Below the pieces are notes generated by a model. The model had not been told where the DNA came from and ran no database searches. It saw nothing but the letters and a program-made list of their open reading frames with translations. Shown piece by piece: positions 57,501-63,426 of a DNA stretch of 64,000 nucleotides. Every line of letters starts with the position of its first letter. Position 1 is the first letter of the stretch. The translations under genes were made by a program, and so were the position numbers. The stretch is from the NCBI RefSeq assembly GCF_026000115.1, contig NZ_AP026867.1:5506001-5570000 (forward strand). Reading direction: 5' to 3'. Source of the DNA: Aureispira anguillae (lineage in GTDB: Bacteria > Bacteroidota > Bacteroidia > Chitinophagales > Saprospiraceae).

Positions 57501-59489
57501 ACGGCGATTGCTACGGCGATAATTACAGAACCTACCGCAGTAGATATTACGGCTATTTTCACCACTCCTGTTGCTTGTAAAGGAGGGGCTACGGGATCGG
57601 CTACCTTGAGTATTCAAGGAGGAACGCCAACCAGTGGTTATACCTTCCAATGGTCAGGAGCACCTGGACAAAATAGTATTACAGCTACTGGTTTATCGGC
57701 TGGGGTGCATACTGTAACAGCAACCGATGCCAATGGTTGTTTTGATGTGGATACCTTTATGATTTCAGAGCCTGCTCTTGGATTAACGGGCTACTTAACC
57801 ACTACAGATGCCCTTTGTTTTGGAGCGGCTAGTGGTGAAATTGCTGCGGTTATTACAGGAGGAACAGGAAGCAATTATACCTTTGCTTGGAATAGCAGTC
57901 CTAGTCAACATACCGTTGTTGCCGACAGTTTAGCGGCAGGTAATTATACCGTTACGGTAACCGATAGTTTGGGGTGTACCTTGACTTTAACGGGTACGGT
58001 TGGAGAGCCTAGTCAATTAGTCGTGACGGCTGGCGTACAGCAAGATGTCACTTGTTTTGGTGGCGACAATGGTATTGCAACCGTACTGACTACGAATGGT
58101 GGTGTTCCTACTTATTCTTACGTATGGACCGATCCTAGTGGGCAAGTCAGTACTACTGCTACGAATCTTAGTGCAGGTCCTGTTACGGTAGTAGCGACCG
58201 ATGCCAATATGTGTACAGCGAGTGCGACGGTTACCATCACAGAGGCAACTCCAATTACGGTAACGGAAAATGTTAGTCCTGTGAGCTGTCATGGCTTAAC
58301 GGATGGTAGCATTGATATTCTTACTTCGAATAAGGTATTGGTGGGGTACAATTGGTCGAATGGCTTTATTGGCAATCCAAACAATGGCTTGGCTGCTGGG
58401 GTTTATGAGCTAACCGTAACCGATGCTACATTCTGTACGGAAAGCTTTAGCTATACCATTACAGAACCTTCTGCAATCAACCTAGATATCCAACAAACAA
58501 CGGCTATTTTGTGCCATGGGGCAGATAATGCAACCGCTCAGGTGACTCCTACAGGTGGATCACCTGCTTACACCGCAAATTGGAGCCATGGAGCTAGCAA
58601 CAGCAGGGTAACCGATTTAGCGCCTGGTTTGTATACCGTTACGATAACCGACAGTAGAGGTTGTATGGCGGATACTAGCATTACTATTGAAGAGCCAGAA
58701 GCCTTGACGATTACAGGAACAACCGCTGGAACTTTCTGTGCAGGCGATCAAACGGGAGTTTTAACCGCAATCGGTGCAGGTGGAACGGTATTGAGTGGTT
58801 TATTGGAATACAGCATTGATGGAACGACTTGGCAAAATGGAAACATCTTCTCTGGTTTAAGTGCTGGAATTTATACCTTGTCGGTAAAAGATGAAAATGG
58901 TTGTGTGGTCGATACAGCTTTGGTTGTAGAAGATGCAGATCCGTTCTTTATTAGCAGCATGACTGGAAATACGACCATTGAATACTTGGATAGTTTGACC
59001 ATTGAGGCGACCTTAAACGATACCACAGGAGTGCTTTACAGTTGGACACAAATTACAGGGGTGATGGGTGTTGTAACCGATAGCTCTTATAGCTTTGATA
59101 TTGCTCCTGCTGAAGGTGTGCAGTATGAATTTACCGCCACCAATGCGAATGGTTGTACAGTCGATAGCATTGTGATTATTGATGTTGAAAAACCACGAAG
59201 AGCCAATGCGGCTACTGGATTTACGCCTAATGGTGATGGAGTGAATGATTACTTCTTTATTCAAGGAGGGGAGAAAGTCCAGGAAGTAGTACTCTTTAGA
59301 GTTTACGACAGATGGGGCGAATTGGTCTTTGAAGGCAGCCACCTTGATATTAATATTGCTACTCAAGGATGGAATGGTATTTTCCGTGGGCAACCTGCTA
59401 GCTCAGGCACCTACTCTTGGTATGCTGATGTCTTATTTAAAGATGGTAAAACTACTCAGATTAAAGGTGATGTTATTTTACTTCGATAG
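48540..59489 (+). CDS. giant secreted multidomain adhesin with M43 metalloprotease, SprB repeats and T9SS C-terminal domain
   Basis: The 3649 residues read as: hydrophobic N-terminal signal; M43 (pappalysin-like) zinc protease domain (about 70-355) with HEMGHYLGLYHTF at His236; two PKD-like domains (about 358-525); a beta-rich propeller-like segment (about 530-1010); a Cys/Asp-rich calcium motif (ICDNGIDDDGDGLVDCYD, about 1083); FG-GAP/VCBS-like repeats (about 1150-1540, DFDGDGALEIAVE); a CARDB-like domain (about 1590-1690); two PKD-like domains; tandem repeats of 51 residues (1908-2213); sixteen SprB-type repeats of about 75 residues (2217-3468, ...TVTDANGC...); and a CHU_C/gliding-type T9SS domain (about 3553-3649, GFTPNGDGVNDYF ... 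VYDRWGELVFEG). It should be exported by T9SS and serve as a surface adhesin or gliding-related protein that also cleaves something. Confidence 0.92.
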   Translation: MRYTLLTLISSGILAIIGTLSYINTTIGTSHETCRHSKTSHHIHNNGVFCGFDALQPNISPQEQRLQNQLEQQLYNLIQRGYPSTNGRAMYTIPVVVHVVHNNGSGNIPTTQVNNAIQHLNDAFANVGVYNPATGVDIDIQFCLAQRDPNGNTTNGITNTVSSLTNLNHNTQDLALKNLIRWNPLDYINIWVVNNIQGGVAGYAYFPSSHGNNLDGIVVEANYMGSSPNNSKVLVHEMGHYLGLYHTFQGGCTNNDCLADGDRVCDTPPDNTTSWVPCASVINSCSTDEDDLSANNPYRPIANGGLGDQQDQKENYMDYSDFACYDQFTQGQKIRTHFFLTGIRASLLASQACIAPCTTPIAIGFTASATTVTAGTTVNFTNNTTGATTYNWFINGSSFSTTTNSSFTFNTIGTYNVTLEASNGDPNCTLRDSITISVICNAQASFVANNTQVSPGDVVLFNNTSTGATSYQWFVNNVQQATTTNFNFTFPIVGTYDIFLVASDGVCSDTSSTLIVTVTNTALAQTGLPIWPLAPHGNVTPSIVDWRDTIPVSSTIPTSTTTNGGQTGAAFNECGQLAFYVLHTGSGASNNLFIYAADGSPLLTSTTPNAPGLNGVKAGQEIQVIKVPQSNDEWYIIYKQWTTDFGALGGNGAYTPANWLFSRIQYSGGNTLNIIQRDVPLADGTGNTHTYTDGAAVSRTAAGLFDQHYLYLCRRTPNVNTISLDRFLITNTGITWSANTGNVNAQWWSLTIAGSPIELSPTEDKIAVVCRNQSTNFQDIILFDASLFNSTSAQTISLGNLVLQADGTPNDQSNILNTSNTVNALSVNTTYPLLFLRNMERKVNNVEFSPNGRFLYFTTGGYSRSGSTNLTYLGQIDLNTSPLELRLQIQTVPSGLNMTTGSGCSFASCLNTWNSISGIESCYDGNLYYSKRNLNTLFVIPNPNNFMPQNLVPSNIDLATPNEPNINHPAGYPAGYPDQIDGFNYLASQYKEVELIVQKLDCNGNCDSTTYPLEIVDSSGAVVQSFSISQCPDTLTFCADTSLIYSLQDTQGTNYPYAIYLGQTLYPAGDTLFDFSTNNGCYEICDNGIDDDGDGLVDCYDPDCCGDTSCSNAYYQACLGNACTDSFPSGTFSIQQAWQSSHNVTNWGLSVAGDIDNDGQTEIVGFRSDGAGIAVNGQTGALKYSYNHNNPTQSNGYPAIANLDNDPEAEIVIRQNNDLRVYEHDGTLKWSVTTTIDLGDNTIGIYDFNADGIPEIVYGRRIYSSINGALLVTGNGARGKNTHYSGGLVLAADIIDVNDCAGNPDCNGLELIAGPHVYSVNIVSYTNTALNSISIQKVMAGYGDGYTSVADFDKNGTLDIVVAGFDSTTNQKGVYVWNPKTQALVRPFWAYTTGNRPIGRPNIGDFDGDGALEIAVEAARAGGGRLHVLDNNMSILWSTNNNDASGATGCTSFDFNNDGQKEIIYRDQANLYIINGSNGAIMSSNNCSSGTVVEYPIVADVDNDGQAEIVCHCGGTPSVVNVARITVFESNSTPWMPARSVWNQHAYAYTNINDDLTIPRVQQNHHIVGDSCILNNFLNQHTNTEFVVPDATVSIDTVTCDQDSIIITARICNLGSNVLSYQTPIAIYNANPSTTVGASLVAPIYTIGQNIEKDSCLTLYLKASNSSADFYIVVNDDASTPPIYSFSTDFPVTTIPECNFLNNIDSTTFIAVTPPLDLGPDTTICENSVIELNAGGYFSSYLWQNGQIDSTLTADSSGLYWVEVTNVCGDTFRDSIIITVDTVGLIVLNDSTICLADTLSLTFNNAYSYQWFPNQSISCTNCSTPSFYPTASTTYTVVSNNSIGCFSVDSFRLTVDTCQLLSIIDTAICLGSTFDYQGNSLPPNTIDTFQYTTSGGLDSFVIVAVTGLDTFYNIIDTTICLGDSLAFAGQFLHPTTSTLFHFQTIHGCDSTIRVNVNPLDTFYAVIDTAICVGNTFPYNGQNLPTGSSTLFNFQTIHGCDSTIRVNVNTLDTFYAVIDTAICVGNTFPYNGQNLPTGSSTLFNFQTIHGCDSTIRVNVNPLDTFYVVIDTAICVGNTFPYNGQNLPTGSSTLFNFQTIHGCDSTIRVNVNPLDTFYAVIDTAICVGNTFAYNGQNLPAGSSTLFNFQTIHGCDSTIRVNVNALDTFYAVIDTAICVGNTFPYNGQNLQAGSSTLFHFQTIHGCDSTIRVNVHSFPINFTISNTAVSCNGGNDGTASINVSGGVGGFTYTWNNGQNTATATGLPAGMHCVTATDGNGCTVDTCIQVDQPAGFSNINFSTIDVSCFGGSNGQATISLSGGIQPYSFVWSNGQNGNMATGLTATTHSVTVTDANGCTVTANVVINEPTALQLNFDVDSVQCKNGSDGQIEALVTGGTFPYTYQWDAATGNQNTAIANGLTIGTYSVVVTDFNGCTITASATVSEPQTVLTAAIINQSNPSCHNSCDGMIEVDAQGATPNYTYQWNNGQTSSIATGVCAGVHTVTITDANGCSITAGSVLTEPSAISLIPQVLSNYNGAAISCPGEADGSVGVTAAGGNGGFSYIWSPAGQNTATINGLVEGTYCVTVTDVAGCQADTCISIVDPVPLAATFTQVDVLCHGDANGQIVVNATPGTGTLGVNGYEYKITGPGQSGNVYSPINVYNNLAAGSYVVFVRDGNNCEISLPIAIAEPAPVLIDSVVITDALCFGAADGTAMAHASGGTGTYTYRWSDAQVTNPATGLAKGLYTVTVTDANGCDRVEVFNVGEPTALTGNITANPIPCFGGTTTATASGSGGTPIALTSYVYNWSNGSTSATTIGLTAGVHCVTITDANACSFVTCVTLTQPSTALTASISAQTDATCHGSATGTATAQGTGGTSPYTYQWDAAAANQTSQTAIGLAAGIYTVVVTDSNNCTNSTTVTISEPSLLTAAITTTTNATCNGVGTGTATVAGTGGVPTYTYLWADGQTNATATGLVGGSHPVTLTDANGCTAIATAIITEPTAVDITAIFTTPVACKGGATGSATLSIQGGTPTSGYTFQWSGAPGQNSITATGLSAGVHTVTATDANGCFDVDTFMISEPALGLTGYLTTTDALCFGAASGEIAAVITGGTGSNYTFAWNSSPSQHTVVADSLAAGNYTVTVTDSLGCTLTLTGTVGEPSQLVVTAGVQQDVTCFGGDNGIATVLTTNGGVPTYSYVWTDPSGQVSTTATNLSAGPVTVVATDANMCTASATVTITEATPITVTENVSPVSCHGLTDGSIDILTSNKVLVGYNWSNGFIGNPNNGLAAGVYELTVTDATFCTESFSYTITEPSAINLDIQQTTAILCHGADNATAQVTPTGGSPAYTANWSHGASNSRVTDLAPGLYTVTITDSRGCMADTSITIEEPEALTITGTTAGTFCAGDQTGVLTAIGAGGTVLSGLLEYSIDGTTWQNGNIFSGLSAGIYTLSVKDENGCVVDTALVVEDADPFFISSMTGNTTIEYLDSLTIEATLNDTTGVLYSWTQITGVMGVVTDSSYSFDIAPAEGVQYEFTATNANGCTVDSIVIIDVEKPRRANAATGFTPNGDGVNDYFFIQGGEKVQEVVLFRVYDRWGELVFEGSHLDINIATQGWNGIFRGQPASSGTYSWYADVLFKDGKTTQIKGDVILLR
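54261..55178 (+). repeat. 153-bp near-identical tandem repeat (six units) inside the adhesin gene
   Basis: Units start at 54261, 54414, 54567, 54720, 54873 and 55026, each exactly 153 nt (51 codons; key residues LDTFY, DTAICVGNTF and TIHGCDSTIRVNVN). The first is diverged; the remaining five are almost identical at DNA level. A more degenerate predecessor may begin near 54108. Confidence 0.9.
55189..58941 (+). repeat. 16 SprB-type repeats inside the adhesin gene
   Basis: About 75-residue units with the pattern C-x-G-x-x-x-G-x-A ... GG-x-x-x-Y-x-Y-x-W ... G-L-x-x-G-x-Y-x-V-x-V-T-D-x-x-G-C. They diverge at DNA level, unlike the 153-bp repeats upstream, which suggests they are older. Confidence 0.88.
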
Positions 59490-59515
59490 TATATTAGTTT
59501 AATCTATAAAAAATC

Positions 59516-59551
59516 AGTGGTGAGCAAACTAATTGTCTCACCACTTTTTTT
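59516..59551 (+). terminator. adhesin terminator
   Basis: Stem 59516-59524 with 59537-59545 and T-run 59545-59551, 27 nt after the stop. The stem can also work towards the minus-strand neighbour. Confidence 0.9.
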
Positions 59552-59555
59552 ATGT

Positions 59556-60014
59556 CTATCTTCTAACCTGCTCAATCAAAAAATCAAGCCCCTTTCTTTC
59601 CTCTAAAGCCTTATTAATTAATTTACAAAAAAGCAACCTTTCCCATTGCTTATAATTGGGTTCATCTATATAGGGATTACCAATGGATGAAAATCGCCAC
59701 TCCTGTTCTTCTACTTGAACAAGTTCTTCAAATTCGGGATGATAAGGATTCTCTTTAAAAAAACTCACCTGAACATAACGGCGTTTATTGGTATCTCCAA
59801 CGGTTACAACAATAGCTACTTCAAATAATTCAGCCTTAATCAAGGTGTTTTCATTATAAAATAGACTATAATCTTCGCTAGGCCATTGAATTCTAAACCA
59901 AAGCCATTTCCATAACCAGTCGTCTATCGCAACTTTTCCCGATTGAACATAATCTCTAAAAGCTACTTCCCAGCTAGCTAAATTGGTATCCGCTAGTAAA
60001 CTATCCAGATTCAT
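59556..60014 (-). CDS. unknown protein, cotranscribed with kdsD
   Basis: A 152-residue acidic protein without signal peptide or membrane segment (MNLDSLLADTNLASWEVAFRDYVQSGKVAIDDWLWKWLWFRI...). It is Trp-rich, mixed alpha-beta, and I do not recognise a family. It begins 8 nt after the kdsD stop, so the two are almost certainly cotranscribed; a role linked to the Kdo pathway is possible but unproven. Confidence 0.65.
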   Translation of the reverse strand: MNLDSLLADTNLASWEVAFRDYVQSGKVAIDDWLWKWLWFRIQWPSEDYSLFYNENTLIKAELFEVAIVVTVGDTNKRRYVQVSFFKENPYHPEFEELVQVEEQEWRFSSIGNPYIDEPNYKQWERLLFCKLINKALEERKGLDFLIEQVRR

Positions 60015-60022
60015 ATATTGTA

Positions 60023-60973
60023 TTATTTGATTTGGTGCTTGGCTATAATACCAATTAAGTACCCATTTTCTTCAACAGGTAAGGCTGTAATTTTATGTTC
60101 TAACATCAATTGATCCGCTTCCCATAAAGGGCAATTAGCTTGAATCATCTTAGGGTTTGTGCTCATCATATCTTTTGCTTTGAGCTCAAAGAAAGAATGA
60201 CTTGGAAACTTATTTAAACTTCTTCTCAAATCTCCATCTGTAATTACGCCAACTATTTTTTGCTGTTCATCCAAGATTACCACCATTCCAAAAATCCCCT
60301 GTGACATACTAACAATAACCTCCTTAACGGCTGTATCAATTCTAGCGGTAGGCAAGTTATTACGTTGCATTTCTGCCTCCACTTCAGTGACTAGTTTACG
60401 CCCTAAAGATCCGCCTGGATGAAATCGGGCAAAGTCATTCTCATTAAATGCCCTCAAAGTAATCAATACCGTAGCAATAGCATCCCCCATTGCCATCGTA
60501 GTCGTTGTAGAAGCCATTGGAACCACTGAGATAGGAGAAGCTTCTTCTTCTACTTGAATATTAAGAATTGCATCTGACTTTTTAGCTAGGGTAGATTTTG
60601 GATTTCCAACCAAGGTAATATGAGGAAGCTTTAGTTGTTGAATATGAGGCAATAACTGCAAAATTTCATCGGTTTCGCCAGAGTTAGAAATACTAATAAA
60701 ACAATCTTGAGGCATCAAGACTCCTAAGTCCCCATGAATTGCCTCCGAAGGATGTAAAAAAAAACTAGGTGATCCTGTGCTGGCTAGTGTTGCTGCAATT
60801 TTTTTTCCTACCAACCCTGATTTTCCAATACCACAAACAACAATTCTACCTTTACAATTTAGTAAATAGTTTATTGCTGTATCAAAGTCTGGTGTCAACA
60901 AACTAGTCAGATGTTTAATTGCTTGGGCTTCTATAGAAAACACCCGTTCAGCCATTTTTCTTATTTTATTCAT
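60023..60973 (-). CDS. kdsD: arabinose-5-phosphate isomerase (SIS plus two CBS domains)
   Basis: It interconverts ribulose-5-phosphate and arabinose-5-phosphate, the first step of Kdo synthesis for LPS. The SIS domain (about 25-180) has GIGKSGLVGKKIAATLASTG and 'SISNSGETDEI'; HPSEAIHGDLG is the family's catalytic histidine region. Two CBS domains follow (about 200-316, VIVSMSQGIFGMVVILDEQQKIVGVITDGDLRR and ELKAKDMMSTNPKMIQ). Length 316 is normal. ATG at 60973 (MNKIRKMAERVF) fits; an internal Met at residue 7 is the only alternative. Confidence 0.93.
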   Translation of the reverse strand: MNKIRKMAERVFSIEAQAIKHLTSLLTPDFDTAINYLLNCKGRIVVCGIGKSGLVGKKIAATLASTGSPSFFLHPSEAIHGDLGVLMPQDCFISISNSGETDEILQLLPHIQQLKLPHITLVGNPKSTLAKKSDAILNIQVEEEASPISVVPMASTTTTMAMGDAIATVLITLRAFNENDFARFHPGGSLGRKLVTEVEAEMQRNNLPTARIDTAVKEVIVSMSQGIFGMVVILDEQQKIVGVITDGDLRRSLNKFPSHSFFELKAKDMMSTNPKMIQANCPLWEADQLMLEHKITALPVEENGYLIGIIAKHQIK

Positions 60974-61037
60974 GCACTAAAAATACCATCCTTATTATCA
61001 ATTTCAATATACAAGGGTAGTTTTTAAAAAAAAATAT

Positions 61038-61045
61038 TAATTTTG
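61038..61045 (+). promoter_or_regulatory. -7-like element before THX gene
   Basis: TAATTTTG matches TAnnTTTG and lies about 54 nt before the THX ATG. The -33 element is not obvious. Confidence 0.4.
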
Positions 61046-61098
61046 CCCACTACTAAGTATTAACTCAATATCATTTTGTAATAAAAAAATCTAATATC

Positions 61099-61209
61099 AT
61101 GGGTAGAGGAGATAAAAGATCCAAAAAAGGAAAAATTAATCGTGGTTCTTACGGTAAAACTCGCTTAAAAGCTAAAGCTGTAAGTAAAGCCAAGAAAAAG
61201 ACAGCTTAA
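61099..61209 (+). CDS. 30S ribosomal protein THX
   Basis: A 36-codon ORF encodes a very basic peptide starting MGRGDKRSKKGKINRGSYGK, the signature of bacterial THX proteins (MGKGDKKTKRGKI...). THX binds the head of the 30S subunit in Thermus and is kept in many Bacteroidota. It is too short for many gene finders. The ATG is preceded by a -7 box and the stop is followed at once by a strong terminator, so it is a complete small transcription unit. Confidence 0.9.
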   Translation: MGRGDKRSKKGKINRGSYGKTRLKAKAVSKAKKKTA

Positions 61210-61220
61210 AACTGTCAATT

Positions 61221-61249
61221 GCCCTAACACCTTATGTTAGGGCTTTTTT
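61221..61249 (+). terminator. THX terminator
   Basis: Perfect 9-bp GC-rich stem (61221-61229 with 61235-61243), 5-nt loop and TTTTTT, 11 nt after the stop. Confidence 0.95.
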
Positions 61250-61358
61250 ATTGCTAATAAAACTAAAAGGTCTGCTCTTAAATAGTTTTCATTTTGTATA
61301 TTGACTTCACAATAATATATTAATCTGTTGTTTTTAGATTAACAAAAAATCAATCAAT

Positions 61359-62273
61359 ATGCAAAAACTATCCTTTTCGATTTTATTATCAATACTATTT
61401 TTTTCTTTTTCTAAAACTCAAGCACAAGGGTACCTTCGAGCAGGAGCAGGGGCAGGTTTTAATGTAGGACAAGATGCATTTGCTATTCCCTCGCTAGAAC
61501 GTGACTCTAGCAATGATATTATTCTGCAACGAACTATTTTTGGGTCTTTTGGGCAAGGAGCTAGGTTTTCTATTGCAGGAGGCTACATGATTACGCCTTA
61601 TTTTGGCGTAGAATTGGAGTTGTATTATTTTCAGGGTTTTAAACAAGCCTATGGCAATTCGGAAGGACCTGTAGGCGATCAATATAGTCGAACAGGATAT
61701 TCTTATCAAATGCGTGCAACGCCCTCTCTTGTTGTTCAAGCTCCTGTAGGAAAATTCCAACCTTATGCCCGTTTTGGTGTTCTGCTTCCTTTTTTTGGAA
61801 AAACAGTCTTGGAAGAATCATGGAGTTTTGCCAACCAAAGTTCAAGAGCCAAACAAACAGATATTGATGGTAAACTTTCTGTAGGATTTGAATCTAGCAT
61901 AGGACTTGAATACAGAATCAATGATAATTTGGGGATTTATGCCCAAGCAACCTATACAGGGTTGAGAATTCGCTCCGATAAGGCTACCGTTGTAAAAGAC
62001 GAAAGAACAGAAGCCAATGGAGATGTTGTTAATAATTTAGATGCTGCTAAAGTTATTACTACTCAAATTGAATTTCAAGATGTAATTACCAAAGAATCCA
62101 ATACCCACTCTGCCCTCGGTAGCTTTGTACAAGATTTACCAGAAGATATATTAATCAAAATCAATGCAAAATTAGATCTTGATAAACCGCTTAACTTACC
62201 TACTCAAACTAGTAATTTTAATGCCCTCTCTTTCAGTGTTGGTATTAAATATACATTCGGTAAAAAAGATTAA
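61359..62273 (+). CDS. outer-membrane beta-barrel protein
   Basis: The 304-residue protein has a signal peptide (MQKLSFSILLSILFFSFSKTQAQ) and a series of amphipathic strands with glycine-rich starts (YLRAGAGAGFNVGQDA, RFSIAGGYMITPYFGVELELYYFQGF, KLSVGFESSIGLEYRINDNLGIYAQATYTG) ending SVGIKYTFGKKD, the typical end of small barrel proteins in Bacteroidota. It is not a TonB-dependent receptor and its function is unknown. A terminator follows. Confidence 0.82.
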   Translation: MQKLSFSILLSILFFSFSKTQAQGYLRAGAGAGFNVGQDAFAIPSLERDSSNDIILQRTIFGSFGQGARFSIAGGYMITPYFGVELELYYFQGFKQAYGNSEGPVGDQYSRTGYSYQMRATPSLVVQAPVGKFQPYARFGVLLPFFGKTVLEESWSFANQSSRAKQTDIDGKLSVGFESSIGLEYRINDNLGIYAQATYTGLRIRSDKATVVKDERTEANGDVVNNLDAAKVITTQIEFQDVITKESNTHSALGSFVQDLPEDILIKINAKLDLDKPLNLPTQTSNFNALSFSVGIKYTFGKKD

Positions 62274-62317
62274 TCTTTGAGCACTTGTCTAAAAGCTTTC
62301 CACAGAGATTTTCAAAC

Positions 62318-62355
62318 AGGCTATAATTTCCTAGTGAAATTATAGCCTAATTTTT
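62318..62355 (+). terminator. terminator after barrel protein gene
   Basis: Perfect 13-bp stem (62318-62330 with 62335-62347), 4-nt loop and a TTTTT run. It also lies just past the minus-strand CLF gene stop. Confidence 0.88.
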
Positions 62356-62370
62356 AGATTTTAAAATGGT

Positions 62371-63423
62371 TTAGGGTCTTGCCATTAATATAAATCCGTG
62401 CTGTGTGCCTTCATAATGATTATAAATCAACACCTTGTTAATTGGTCTATTGGTTGCTTTGAGCAACGTTTCCTTTGGCATCTTTTTGCCTGAAAATAAC
62501 TGAGCGACCAACCAAACAGCAAAAGAAGATACGGTATAATAATCTGCTACTAAGTTCTTATAAACATAAACACTCTGTGTAGGAAAGAGCTCTTGTTGCA
62601 AATATTCGTAATAATAATCGGTTCGATTATCGCCATTGAACCCTAAAAATAAAGCATCAATCTCCTCTATTTTCAGTTGATTGCGTTCTAAGAATACCTT
62701 TGCTTTTGCCACTATTTCTTCTTTGCTTGGGTAGCAAATTTGATCGACATCTACAATTTGAGCAATAGCGGCTTCCGAGGGTTCGGCATCCACAACAAAC
62801 AAAGCAGCACCTTCTCCAAAAACAGTTCCAGGAGTTCCCGAATTAAGGAGTTGAGTAGCGTCTAAGTCCTCCTCCTTAAACATTCCTCTAAGTCCATCTA
62901 TGTTATAATTTGCTTGAGAAATTTCTTCAACGCCCCCCAGCAACAAACGCTTTGCATTTTTTTCTTCAAATAACAACAAGGCATCTAATACTGCACTTTC
63001 AAAGGCAATACCATTATTGACATGAGTATTGTTATACCCCGTAATTTTTCCCATCAAAGCCAATGTTCCTGCTATTGAATTAGAGGTAGACTGTATAAAA
63101 TCAGTAGGTGTTAATGTCCCTTCGTTGTACTCTACAATCTGATTCAGGAAACTAATTGATTTTTTTATAGAGCCATTGGCTGATCCTATAATAATTCCAT
63201 CGATTGTATTTTGAAATTTGTTCATCAAGGGAATTCCTGTTCCTACACCCATTCGCACAGATTTACTCATTCGGCGTAATAAATTCAGCGGAACCATCTT
63301 TTTGTATTTAGGTTCTACTGCCCAATATTGGTGCTCTGTATGGATTTTTATGCCTTCCTCAAAAATGGTATTGCTATAATAAGTGTCCTGTGAAGAAATA
63401 CAAGACATATCTATGATATACAT
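62371..63423 (-). CDS. ketoacyl synthase-like chain length factor
   Basis: The 350 residues follow a ketoacyl synthase fold (IIIGSANGSIKKSISFLNQIVE; ALMGKITGYNNTHVNNGIAFESAVLDALLL), but the active-site cysteine in the 'A-C-x-S/G' nucleophile turn is missing: the equivalent segment reads VNNGIAFES. The two catalytic histidines are also not found. It looks like a chain-length-factor partner of the full ketoacyl synthase encoded 3 nt upstream. Such KS-CLF pairs occur in aryl polyene/flexirubin and type II polyketide loci. The rest of the locus lies beyond the window. Confidence 0.75.
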   Translation of the reverse strand: MYIIDMSCISSQDTYYSNTIFEEGIKIHTEHQYWAVEPKYKKMVPLNLLRRMSKSVRMGVGTGIPLMNKFQNTIDGIIIGSANGSIKKSISFLNQIVEYNEGTLTPTDFIQSTSNSIAGTLALMGKITGYNNTHVNNGIAFESAVLDALLLFEEKNAKRLLLGGVEEISQANYNIDGLRGMFKEEDLDATQLLNSGTPGTVFGEGAALFVVDAEPSEAAIAQIVDVDQICYPSKEEIVAKAKVFLERNQLKIEEIDALFLGFNGDNRTDYYYEYLQQELFPTQSVYVYKNLVADYYTVSSFAVWLVAQLFSGKKMPKETLLKATNRPINKVLIYNHYEGTQHGFILMARP

Positions 63424-63426
63424 AAT

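Noticed and set aside
54261-58941. CRISPR array
   Set aside because: Repeats are in-frame protein repeats in the adhesin gene, without spacers.
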